DNA of 6,719 nucleotides from an uncultured Bacilli bacterium (GCA_947598345.1 CANQFF010000051.1:1-6719); one strand, 5' to 3'; numbered from the stretch's first letter, positions 1 to 5,978 are shown. Notes: generated from the sequence alone by a model not told the origin. A program made the numbers and translations.

Positions 1-167
1 TCAACCATTACTGTATCACCAGCTAAAATTCGAATCATGTTCATTCGCATTTTACCCGAAACGTGTGCCGTAATTACATGTTTGTTTGCTAGTTCTACCT
101 TAAAAACATAACCAGGTAAAACTTCCAATACTTTTCCTTCCATTTCTATAACATCATCTTTAGCCAC
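1..167 (-). CDS. infA: Translation initiation factor IF-1 (partial, C-terminus beyond window)
   Basis: IF-1 is a small cytoplasmic OB-fold protein that binds the 30S A site during initiation and works with IF-2 and IF-3. The visible product is 55 residues of a protein usually about 72 long. It begins MAKDDVIEMEGKVLEVLPG and continues with the family segments VFKVELANKH, ITAHVSGKMRMNMIRI and LAGDTVMVE, matching the Bacillus-type protein closely. The window edge cuts it within strand-rich OB-fold sequence; nothing suggests a broken gene. The start is GTG at 167-165, because the protein must begin MAKDD and a GAGGTGA Shine-Dalgarno site lies at 178-172, with four bases between. That site overlaps the map stop codon, so infA is probably translated in coupling with map. 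It is probably the last but not final gene of this transcript: in Bacillus rpmJ, rpsM, rpsK, rpoA and rplQ follow, but they lie outside the window. Confidence 0.95.
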   Translation of the reverse strand, partial: MAKDDVIEMEGKVLEVLPGYVFKVELANKHVITAHVSGKMRMNMIRILAGDTVMV

Positions 168-171
168 TATT

Positions 172-178
172 TCACCTC
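172..178 (-). promoter_or_regulatory. Shine-Dalgarno site of infA, overlapping map stop codon
   Basis: Reading the minus strand, GAGGTGA runs from 178 to 172 and its last three bases are the TGA stop of map. Four bases then separate it from the GTG start at 167. The site supports GTG as the infA start and suggests that ribosomes terminating on map re-initiate on infA. Confidence 0.8.
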
Positions 179-918
179 TTTGTTAATATTTCATACCCAT
201 CTTTGGTAATTAATACTGTATGTTCAAAGTGAGCTGATGGTAATCCGTCAGCGGTAACCACTGTCCAATCATCATCCATTAAATAAACATCTGCCGTTCC
301 AAAATTAATCATTGGTTCAACAGCAATAACCATTCCCTCTTTTAATACGGGACCAGTGTTTTTTCTTCCGTAATTAGGAACATCAGGATCTTCGTGCAAA
401 TGATTTCCAACACCATGACCAACTAATTCCTTAACTACGCCTAAATTATGCGATTCTGCATATTTTTGTACTGCTTCACCTATATCTCCAATATGAACTC
501 CAGCCTTTATCACACTAAGTCCTTCATATAATGATTTTTCAGTATGCTCAAGTAAATATTTTTTATCATCAGATATATTTCCAACCGGATATGTCCAGGC
601 ACTATCACCGTGATATCCTTTGTAGCAAGCACATATATCTAAAGTAACTATATCACCGTCACATAGTTTTCTTTCACTAGCAATACCGTGCACAACTTCA
701 TCATTTATAGATATGCAAATATTGCCAGGATATCCATCGTAGTGATAACAAGAAGGAGTTGCTCCTTTTTTTATGATATAATCGCGAGCTAGTGAATCAA
801 TTTTTTTAGTAGTTATTCCTGGTTTTAAATAAGGAATTAAATACTTATGTGTTTCACCAACTATTTCACCAGCTACACGCATTAATTCAATTTCTCTTGG
901 AGTTTTAATATTAATCAT
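172..918 (-). CDS. map: Methionine aminopeptidase, type I
   Basis: A cytoplasmic metalloprotease that removes the initiator methionine from nascent proteins after deformylation. The product is 248 residues when started at ATG 918 (MINIKTPREIELMRVAG), the normal size for the short type Ia form without an N-terminal zinc-finger extension. All expected residues of the pita-bread fold are visible. The dimetal ligands are D94 (in VTLD), D105 (in YHGDSA), H168 (in ELVGHGVG), E201 (in AVEPM) and E232 (in HFEHT). H77 (EVVHGI) and H175 (HLHEDP) correspond to the catalytic histidines. The segment GYHGDSAWTYPVG is Bacillus-like. An in-frame GTG at 927 would add MTK, but it lies inside the Shine-Dalgarno AGGTGA, so ATG 918 is preferred. 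The gene starts one base after the adk stop and ends in TGA four bases before infA. The adk-map-infA order is standard in low-GC Gram-positives. Confidence 0.96.
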   Translation of the reverse strand: MINIKTPREIELMRVAGEIVGETHKYLIPYLKPGITTKKIDSLARDYIIKKGATPSCYHYDGYPGNICISINDEVVHGIASERKLCDGDIVTLDICACYKGYHGDSAWTYPVGNISDDKKYLLEHTEKSLYEGLSVIKAGVHIGDIGEAVQKYAESHNLGVVKELVGHGVGNHLHEDPDVPNYGRKNTGPVLKEGMVIAVEPMINFGTADVYLMDDDWTVVTADGLPSAHFEHTVLITKDGYEILTKR

Positions 919-919
919 C

Positions 920-1573
920 TTAGTCACCTAATATTTTTTTGATTTGCTCATGTGTTGAATCTTTTCCATAATTTCCATTTACATGATAAAGAACACCTAA
1001 TTTATCATAATAATCTATTAATGGAGAAGTTTTCTCGATATATGTATTATATCTATCAAGATATGTCTCTTCATTATCATCGGCTCTTTTAACAAGTTTC
1101 TCACCGCATTTATCACAAATTCCTTCTTTTTTAGGTACTAATTCTTTAGAATTTGTATTGTAAACTTCTTTACAATTAGGACAAGATAGTCTTCCTGCAA
1201 TTCTTGATGCAGCAATATTTTTATCTATATCTATAACTATAACAATGCCTAAATCTTTATTTAATTCTTCTAACATTTTTTGATATTCAGAAGCTTGTTC
1301 TACATTTCTTGGAAATCCATCTAAAATATAGCCATTATCACAATCTTCTTTTTGAATTCTTTCTTTTAAGATATCTATGATTAAATCATCACTTACAAAT
1401 ATACCATTATTAATTTTGTAATTAATATCTCTACCTAAATCAGAATCTTCTGCTGCTTTTTCTCTTAACATATCACCAGTTGAAATATGTGGCATTCCAT
1501 AATCTTTTTTTAAAAGTGCAGCTTCAGTTCCTTTACCAGCAGCTGGAGCTGCTATTAATATAATACTTTTCAT
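920..1573 (-). CDS. adk: Adenylate kinase, long form with four-cysteine zinc LID
   Basis: Catalyses ATP + AMP <=> 2 ADP in the cytoplasm, essential for nucleotide balance. The 217-residue product is full length. The nucleotide-binding loop at residues 8-16 reads AAPAAGKGT, where most family members have GxPGxGKGT; the lysine K14 is kept but two glycines are alanine. The AMP site shows ISTGDMLR (R37) and LDGFPR (R89). R128 (GRLSC), R163 and R174 match the catalytic arginines, with the KRADDNEE motif between. The LID domain holds C131-x2-C134-x18-C153-x2-C156, the structural zinc knuckle typical of Gram-positive enzymes. The start codon overlaps the secY stop (ATGA, 1573-1570). Its Shine-Dalgarno region (AAAGGG, about 1588-1583) is weaker than those of the ribosomal genes, so translation is probably coupled to secY. 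Pairing with secY and map is the usual context. Confidence 0.96.
   Translation of the reverse strand: MKSIILIAAPAAGKGTEAALLKKDYGMPHISTGDMLREKAAEDSDLGRDINYKINNGIFVSDDLIIDILKERIQKEDCDNGYILDGFPRNVEQASEYQKMLEELNKDLGIVIVIDIDKNIAASRIAGRLSCPNCKEVYNTNSKELVPKKEGICDKCGEKLVKRADDNEETYLDRYNTYIEKTSPLIDYYDKLGVLYHVNGNYGKDSTHEQIKKILGD
924..929 (-). promoter_or_regulatory. Shine-Dalgarno site deciding the map start
   Basis: AGGTGA runs 929 to 924 on the minus strand, five bases before ATG 918. The alternative GTG start (927-925) is part of this site, so it could not be initiated using it. The site lies in the last codons of adk, whose TAA stop is at 922-920. Confidence 0.75.
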
Positions 1574-2823
1574 CTTCTTCTTCCCTTTCTACCCTTTGTA
1601 TAAGTTCTACTAACTAATTGACTTTCTAATTGTTTATAAGTCTCAAGTGCAACTCCTACTACGATTAGTAAACCTGTACCACTAATTGATATAGAAGTTT
1701 TCAAATTTGAAAACTTATCAAATACTATCGGAAGAATTGCAAGTACTGTCAAGAATGCAGCACCGACTATTGTAATTCTTTTTAACACTTTTTTTACATA
1801 TTGTGTAGTTTCTTTTCCTGGTCTTATACCTGGAATATATCCACCGTTTTTATTTAAGTTATCTGACATCTCTTTTGGTTTCAATTGCATAAATGTATAA
1901 AAGTAAGCAAATACAAAAATCAACGCTATATATATAATTAATCCTACACCATTTCTATATGTTAAATATTTTTGTACAAACAATGTGAAGCCATCTTTTT
2001 TTAGTACTGATGATAGTATTTGTGGTATTGAAAGTAATGCAGATGCGAAGATTACAGGCATAACACCAGCACTATTTAACTTAAATGGAATATAATTTTG
2101 TTTTCCTAATGTGCTTGTAGATTTATTCGCATATTGTATAGGTATTCTTCTTTCTGCAGATTCTACATATATTACACCTACGATAATTGCTAAAAACACT
2201 AGTACAAATGCTACAAAAATTAATATACCAACGAAACCAGAAGCAAATAATTCTACCCATAAGTTTTTAAACATATTAGGTAGTACACTTATTATACCTG
2301 CCATTATTATTAATGACATACCATTTCCAATTCCTTTTAAAGTTATTTGATCAGCTATCCACATAAGCAATGCTGTACCTGCAGTAAGAATTAGTGAATA
2401 AAGCATGTAATCCATAGGACTACCATTTCCAATATATGCATATGAATACATATACCCTTGTAAGAATGCTAGTGCAATTCCTACAACTCTTGTTATTTGA
2501 TTTAATTTTCTTCTACCAACGCCACCTTGCTTTGATAATTCAGCAAGATAAGGAACAATATCTGCACACAATAATTGAATTACTATTTGCGCTGTTATAT
2601 ATGGAGTTACTCCAAGTGCGAATATTGATGCATTTGAGAAAGCTCCACCACTCATAGCATTTAATATTTCAAGAAATGACATTTTAGATGCATTTACTTG
2701 AACTCCTGGTACAATTATTGCTGTTCCAATTTTGAAAACAAATAAGGCAGCTAAGGTAAATAATATTCTTTTTAATATATCACGATTTTTTGAAGTAAAT
2801 ATTTGCTTTACACCTGCAAACAT
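1570..2823 (-). CDS. secY: Protein translocase channel subunit SecY
   Basis: SecY forms the plasma-membrane channel through which SecA (post-translationally) or the ribosome/SRP route passes proteins. The 417-residue product is near the usual 420-440. Ten membrane segments can be placed at about residues 19-39, 69-90, 112-132, 138-157, 167-186, 197-220, 250-275, 292-313, 347-368 and 378-397. Family motifs are in order: the plug region ILNAMSGGAFSNASIFALG followed by TPYITAQIVIQLL; the cytoplasmic loop KQGGVGRRKLNQ; loop C4 ESAERRIPIQYA; and loop C5 LKPKEMSDNLNKNGGYIPGIRPG, which contacts SecA and ribosome. The C-terminus, after the usual ESQLV, is the basic tail SRTYTKGRKGRRR. The start ATG 2823 is one base after the rplO stop and is served by GAGGTGAT at 2836-2829, within the end of rplO. 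The gene ends in TGA overlapping the adk start. Confidence 0.97.
   Translation of the reverse strand: MFAGVKQIFTSKNRDILKRILFTLAALFVFKIGTAIIVPGVQVNASKMSFLEILNAMSGGAFSNASIFALGVTPYITAQIVIQLLCADIVPYLAELSKQGGVGRRKLNQITRVVGIALAFLQGYMYSYAYIGNGSPMDYMLYSLILTAGTALLMWIADQITLKGIGNGMSLIIMAGIISVLPNMFKNLWVELFASGFVGILIFVAFVLVFLAIIVGVIYVESAERRIPIQYANKSTSTLGKQNYIPFKLNSAGVMPVIFASALLSIPQILSSVLKKDGFTLFVQKYLTYRNGVGLIIYIALIFVFAYFYTFMQLKPKEMSDNLNKNGGYIPGIRPGKETTQYVKKVLKRITIVGAAFLTVLAILPIVFDKFSNLKTSISISGTGLLIVVGVALETYKQLESQLVSRTYTKGRKGRRR
1583..1588 (-). promoter_or_regulatory. Weak Shine-Dalgarno region of adk within the secY tail
   Basis: AAAGGG on the minus strand (1588 to 1583) sits nine bases before the adk ATG, inside a purine-only run formed by the last seven codons of secY (Arg, Lys, Gly, Arg, Arg, Arg and the TGA stop). 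It is a poorer match to the 16S tail than AAGGAGG. With the ATGA overlap, this favours coupled re-initiation. Confidence 0.5.
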
Positions 2824-2824
2824 A

Positions 2825-3268
2825 TTAAATCACCTCAGCTTTTCCACCTATCGCTTCTATTTTTTCTATCGCTTGTTGTGAGAATTTATTAGCTTTAACA
2901 GTTAATTTCTTAGTCAAATTTCCATTTCCTAATACTTTAACTCCTGATAGTTGTTTCTTTAAAATTCCCATTTCTTTTAATAACTCTGGAGTAACTACTG
3001 CTCCATCTTCAAATTTCTCTAAATCACTTAAATTAATAATAGCATATTGAACTTTAAACATAGCGTTAGAGAACCCTCTTTTTGGTAAACGCCTAAATAA
3101 TGGTAATTGTCCACCTTCAAATCCAGGTCTTACTCCTCCACCACTTCTGGCATTTTGTCCTTTGTGTCCCTTTCCACTAGTTTTTCCGTGTCCTGATGCA
3201 ACTCCTCTTCCGACTCTTTTATTTGTTTTAAAAGCTCCCTCACTAGGGCGTAATTCGTGTAGTTTCAT
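2825..3268 (-). CDS. rplO: 50S ribosomal protein L15 (uL15)
   Basis: A large-subunit protein that joins late in 50S assembly and threads a long basic N-terminal extension into 23S rRNA. The 147-residue product has the usual length. The N-terminal half is the glycine/arginine-rich family sequence: MKLHELRPSEGAF, then KRVGRGVASGHGKTSGKGHKGQ (residues 17-38), then SGGGVRPGFEGGQLPLFRRLPKRGF (42-66). The C-terminal globular part ends with AIEKIEAIGGKAEVI. The ATG at 3268 lies one base after the rpsE TAG stop and has the site AGAGGAGAT at 3285-3277, inside the last rpsE codons. In most Bacillus-like operons rpmD (L30) sits between rpsE and rplO; here there is no room for it. Confidence 0.97.
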   Translation of the reverse strand: MKLHELRPSEGAFKTNKRVGRGVASGHGKTSGKGHKGQNARSGGGVRPGFEGGQLPLFRRLPKRGFSNAMFKVQYAIINLSDLEKFEDGAVVTPELLKEMGILKKQLSGVKVLGNGNLTKKLTVKANKFSQQAIEKIEAIGGKAEVI

Positions 3269-3269
3269 A

Positions 3270-3857
3270 CTATCTAATCTCCTCTACTGATTTTCCACGA
3301 AGACGAGCTACCTCTTCTATCGTTTTTTGTGATTTTAATGCTTCAAGTGTTGCATATGCCATATTAACTTTTGTACTTGAACCTAATGATTTAGATAAAA
3401 TATCCTTTACACCAGCCATCTCTAATACTGATCTTACTGGACCACCAGCTTTAACTCCAGTACCTTTATAGGCAGGTTTTAACATTACTTTACTAGCTCC
3501 GCATACACCAATTGCTTCATGAGGAATAGTTCCATCAACTATAGAAACATTTATTACATTTTTTGCTGCAGCTTGGCTTGCCTTCTTAATTGCATCTGGA
3601 ACTTCATTTGATTTTCCAGTACCAAGTCCGACCTTACCTTTTTTATCCCCAACTACTACAACTGCTGAGAAACGGAAATGACGGCCTCCTTTTGTTACTT
3701 TAGTAACACGACCTATAGAAATTACTTCTTCTTCATAAAGTTTTTGTTGTCTTTGTCTTGGTTGACGCCTGTCATTTGTTTTACGAGGTTTTCTTTCAGT
3801 TCTTTCTACTTTTTCAGTAGATGTAACTTCTTCAACATTTTCTATTTCTTTTTCCAT
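3270..3857 (-). CDS. rpsE: 30S ribosomal protein S5 (uS5), with N-terminal extension
   Basis: A small-subunit protein near the decoding region and mRNA entry, involved in accuracy and in helicase activity at the entry tunnel. The product is 195 residues from ATG 3857; E. coli S5 is 167. The first 38 or so residues are a charged low-complexity extension, acidic first (MEKEIENVEEV) then rich in Arg, Lys and Gln (KPRKTNDRRQPRQRQQK). The core starts near LYEEEVISIGRV. The double-stranded RNA-binding part includes TKGGRHFRFSAVVVVGD, the loop where spectinomycin-resistance changes fall; it looks wild type. It continues with GLGTGKSNEVPDAI and the C-terminal domain GTGVKAGGPVRSVLEMAG and KSLGSSTKVN. 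Two ATG codons stand in tandem at 3860 and 3857. AGGAGG at 3869-3864 is three bases from the first and six from the second, so the second is preferred, though the first cannot be excluded. Confidence 0.95.
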   Translation of the reverse strand: MEKEIENVEEVTSTEKVERTERKPRKTNDRRQPRQRQQKLYEEEVISIGRVTKVTKGGRHFRFSAVVVVGDKKGKVGLGTGKSNEVPDAIKKASQAAAKNVINVSIVDGTIPHEAIGVCGASKVMLKPAYKGTGVKAGGPVRSVLEMAGVKDILSKSLGSSTKVNMAYATLEALKSQKTIEEVARLRGKSVEEIR

Positions 3858-3863
3858 CATTAC

Positions 3864-3869
3864 CCTCCT
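3864..3869 (-). promoter_or_regulatory. Shine-Dalgarno site before the tandem ATG codons of rpsE
   Basis: AGGAGG on the minus strand (3869 to 3864) lies in the 13-base interval between rplR and the preferred rpsE ATG at 3857. The spacing of six bases fits that ATG better than the one at 3860, which is only three bases away. Confidence 0.75.
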
Positions 3870-3870
3870 A

Positions 3871-4233
3871 TTAGAACTCTAGTCCATTTTCGCGTGCAGC
3901 CTCAGCTAAAGCTTTAACTCTTCCGTGGTAAAGGTAACCACCTCTATCGAAAACGACTTTTGATATTTTTGCTTTTTTTGCTCTTTTAGCAAGTAATTCT
4001 CCTACTTTTTCTGCAGCTTCAATATTTCCACCATTTTCAAGTTTTAACTCTTTATCTATTGAAGACGCACTTACTAAAGTTTTAGAAGCTTCATCATCAA
4101 TGATTTGAGCAAAAATATTACTGTTTGATCTAAACACATTTAATCTAGGAACGCAAGACGAACCTGTTACTTTATTTCTAACACGCAAGTGTCTTTCACT
4201 ACGCGCTTTATTACGGTCTATTTTTTTGATCAT
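3871..4233 (-). CDS. rplR: 50S ribosomal protein L18 (uL18)
   Basis: Binds 5S rRNA together with L5 and helps attach it to the central protuberance of the 50S subunit. The 120-residue product is the normal length. Diagnostic segments are the basic N-terminus KIDRNKARSERHLRVR (residues 4-19), PRLNVFRSNSNIFAQIIDD (29-47) and the C-terminal signature VVFDRGGYLYHGRVKALAEAAR (93-114). The start is ATG 4233, with AAAGGAG at 4247-4241 seven bases upstream. It follows rplF by 22 bases and precedes rpsE by about 13. The segment before PRLNVF reads TGSSCV, where many relatives have a Thr/Ala/Glu-rich stretch; this looks like ordinary variation. Confidence 0.96.
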   Translation of the reverse strand: MIKKIDRNKARSERHLRVRNKVTGSSCVPRLNVFRSNSNIFAQIIDDEASKTLVSASSIDKELKLENGGNIEAAEKVGELLAKRAKKAKISKVVFDRGGYLYHGRVKALAEAARENGLEF

Positions 4234-4255
4234 AACTTCTCTCCTTTACTCTTAA

Positions 4256-4789
4256 TTATTTAGAAGCTTTCTTTCCTTCTTTACGACGAATATGTTCGTC
4301 TGTATAACGAATACCTTTTCCTTTATATGGTTCAGGTTTTCTTATTTTTCTAACATTTGCTGCAAATTCTCCTACTAATTGTTTATCGACTCCTCTTACA
4401 AATAATTCAGTATTACTAGGAACCTCTAATTTTATTTCATCAGGAATATCTACATTAACAGGATGAGAATATCCAGCAGTTACTACTAACTGTGCACCTT
4501 TTAATTGAAAACGATAACCAACACCAACAGATTCTAATTTTTTCTCAAATCCTTTTGTAACACCAATAATCATATTATTAATATTTGCATTTGCTGTTCC
4601 ATGGAATTTTTTATAAGCATCATTTTTTCTTGTTAAAGTTAATTCATTTTCATTTATATTAACAGTAATGTTTTCATTGATTACAGTAGAAAGTTCACCT
4701 TTTGGTCCTTTTACAGTAACTTTATTTCCATCAACTGTTACAGTTACATCAGTTGGTATAATTATTTTTCTATTTCCAACTCGACTCAT
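4256..4789 (-). CDS. rplF: 50S ribosomal protein L6 (uL6)
   Basis: A large-subunit protein near the GTPase-associated region and the sarcin-ricin loop; it is built from two repeated alpha/beta domains. The product is 177 residues, usual for the family. It starts MSRVGNRKIIIPTDVTV and continues with TVKGPKGELS (residues 25-34), FHGTANANINNMIIGVTKGFEK (62-83) and VGVGYRFQLKG. The C-terminal signature is EPYKGKGIRYTDEHIRRKEGKK (153-174). The start is ATG 4789. An in-frame TTG at 4792 would add one residue but lacks support, since relatives begin MSR. AAAGGA at 4804-4799 gives a nine-base spacing to ATG 4789. The gene follows rpsH by 15 bases. Confidence 0.96.
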   Translation of the reverse strand: MSRVGNRKIIIPTDVTVTVDGNKVTVKGPKGELSTVINENITVNINENELTLTRKNDAYKKFHGTANANINNMIIGVTKGFEKKLESVGVGYRFQLKGAQLVVTAGYSHPVNVDIPDEIKLEVPSNTELFVRGVDKQLVGEFAANVRKIRKPEPYKGKGIRYTDEHIRRKEGKKASK

Positions 4790-4798
4790 CAAGTATCA

Positions 4799-4804
4799 TC
4801 CTTT
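4799..4804 (-). promoter_or_regulatory. Shine-Dalgarno site of rplF
   Basis: AAAGGA on the minus strand (4804 to 4799) starts immediately after the rpsH TAG stop (4807-4805). It lies nine bases from ATG 4789, a slightly long spacing and a weaker match than at neighbouring genes. Confidence 0.6.
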
Positions 4805-5197
4805 CTACCAAATATAAGCAAGAACTTCTCCACCTAATGAATTTTTTCTAGCTTCTTTATCAGTCATAACACCTTTAGATGTTGAGATAATAGCTACTCC
4901 AAGTCCATTTAAAACAGTAGGAACTTCTTCTGCTTTTACATATACGCGTAGTCCTGGTTTAGATATTCTTTTTAATCCAGTAATTACGCGTTCCTTGTTT
5001 ACATATTTAAGTGATAAAACAAGTACATTTTGAATATTATTTTTCTTTATTTTATAATCTGATATAAATCCTTCTGATTTTAATATTCTAGCTATTTCAC
5101 TTTTCATTTTTGAAGCGGGTACTTCAACTTCTTTATATCGCATTTGATTTGCATTACGAATGCGTGTAAGCATATCTGCGATTGGATCTGTTACCAT
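4805..5197 (-). CDS. rpsH: 30S ribosomal protein S8 (uS8)
   Basis: A primary 16S rRNA-binding protein (helix 21 region) needed for assembly of the 30S platform. In E. coli it also represses the spc operon by binding mRNA near the rplE start; no such site could be recognised here by eye. The product is 130 residues, close to the usual 130-132. It begins VTDPIADMLTRIRNAN after the first Met (residues 2-17), has VPASKMKSEIARILKSEGF in the N-terminal domain, and ends with the family signature running from GLGVAIISTSKGVMTD through EARKNSLGGEVLAYIW. The terminal Trp codon is TGG. The start is ATG 5197, with AAGGAGG at 5209-5203 five bases upstream. It is separated from rpsN by 23 bases. Confidence 0.97.
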   Translation of the reverse strand: MVTDPIADMLTRIRNANQMRYKEVEVPASKMKSEIARILKSEGFISDYKIKKNNIQNVLVLSLKYVNKERVITGLKRISKPGLRVYVKAEEVPTVLNGLGVAIISTSKGVMTDKEARKNSLGGEVLAYIW

Positions 5198-5220
5198 ACT
5201 ATCCTCCTTCTTTTACAAAA

Positions 5221-5406
5221 TTACCAACTTGATTTTTTCATTCCTGGTATTTGTCCCTTATAAGCTAATTCACGAAAACAAATTCTACAAATTCCGTATT
5301 TTTTAAGTACTGCATGTGGTCTTCCACAACGATTGCAGCGTGTATATCTACGAACTTCGAATTTAGGATCACGACTAGCTTTAATTTTCATACTTTTCTT
5401 AGCCAT
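5221..5406 (-). CDS. rpsN: 30S ribosomal protein S14, zinc-binding short form (uS14, type Z)
   Basis: A small-subunit head protein needed late in 30S assembly. The 61-residue length and the four cysteines C24-x2-C27-x12-C40-x2-C43 identify the zinc-ribbon (C+) form rather than the roughly 89-100-residue zinc-free paralogue made under zinc limitation in some Bacillota. Family sequence includes YTRCNRCGRPHAVLKKYGIC and the C-terminal RICFRELAYKGQIPGMKKSSW. The start is ATG 5406, with AGGAGG at 5417-5412 five bases upstream. Its position between rplE and rpsH is conserved. The protein is almost entirely alignable with Bacillus S14, apart from the variable stretch KASRDPKFEVRR. Confidence 0.97.
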   Translation of the reverse strand: MAKKSMKIKASRDPKFEVRRYTRCNRCGRPHAVLKKYGICRICFRELAYKGQIPGMKKSSW

Positions 5407-5421
5407 ATTTTCCTCCTAAGT

Positions 5422-5961
5422 TTATTTCTTAAATGGCATTCCGAAACCTTTTAAGAGATCTAACGCTTCTTCATTAGTTTTTGCTGTTGTTACAAAAACT
5501 ATATCCAATCCGCGTATTTTAACTATATCATCATATTCAATTTCTGGGAATATTAATTGTTCTGTAAGTCCCAAAGTGTAATTACCTCTTCCATCAAATG
5601 CTTTATTAGATATACCTCTAAAATCTCTTACACGAGGTAATGTAATACTTATTAATTTGTCTAAGAAGTTATACATGTTCTCCCCACGCAAAGTTACTTT
5701 ACAACCAATAGCTTGGCCTTGTCTTAATTTAAAACCTGCTATAGATTTTTTTGCTTTTGTAGCCACTGGTTTTTGTCCAGTTATAATTTCTAAGTCTTTC
5801 ATTGCACCTTCTAATAATTTAGAATTAGTAGTTGCATCTCCACAACCAATATTAACTACAATTTTTTCTAGTTTTGGTACTTCCATAACATTTTTGTAAT
5901 TGTATTTACTCATTAAATCGGATACGATTTCCTTATTGTATTTTTCTTTTAGGCGGTTCAT
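5422..5961 (-). CDS. rplE: 50S ribosomal protein L5 (uL5)
   Basis: Binds 5S rRNA and forms part of the central protuberance, touching the P-site tRNA and S13 bridge. The product is 179 residues, the standard length. Recognisable parts are the N-terminus NRLKEKYNKEIVSDLMSKY, VPKLEKIVVNIGCGDA (residues 28-43), the motif ITGQKPVATKAKKSIAGFKLR (60-80), CKVTLRGENMYNFLDKLI (87-104), LPRVRDFRGIS (108-118) and the C-terminal GLTEQLIFPEIEYD with LLKGFGMPFKK. The start is ATG 5961. AAGGAGG at 5974-5968 lies six bases upstream, within the 17-base gap after rplX. In E. coli the S8 repressor site lies at this start; here the leader shows no obvious equivalent. Confidence 0.97.
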   Translation of the reverse strand: MNRLKEKYNKEIVSDLMSKYNYKNVMEVPKLEKIVVNIGCGDATTNSKLLEGAMKDLEIITGQKPVATKAKKSIAGFKLRQGQAIGCKVTLRGENMYNFLDKLISITLPRVRDFRGISNKAFDGRGNYTLGLTEQLIFPEIEYDDIVKIRGLDIVFVTTAKTNEEALDLLKGFGMPFKK

Positions 5962-5978
5962 ATATACCCTCCTTCCAA

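Noticed and set aside
2111..2657. Forward-strand open frames at 2111-2350 and 2436-2657 opposite secY
   Set aside because: They lie wholly antisense to a clearly conserved gene, have no recognisable protein features and no convincing ribosome-binding context. They are products of the base composition of the real gene.
3678..3917. Forward-strand open frame opposite the start of rpsE, rich in Phe and Ser
   Set aside because: The Phe/Ser richness is simply the reverse complement of the Lys/Arg/Glu-rich S5 N-terminal extension; there is no independent evidence of coding.
4790..4792. TTG as the rplF start
   Set aside because: It adds one residue before the family-standard MSR start; ATG 4789 is a better codon with acceptable spacing.
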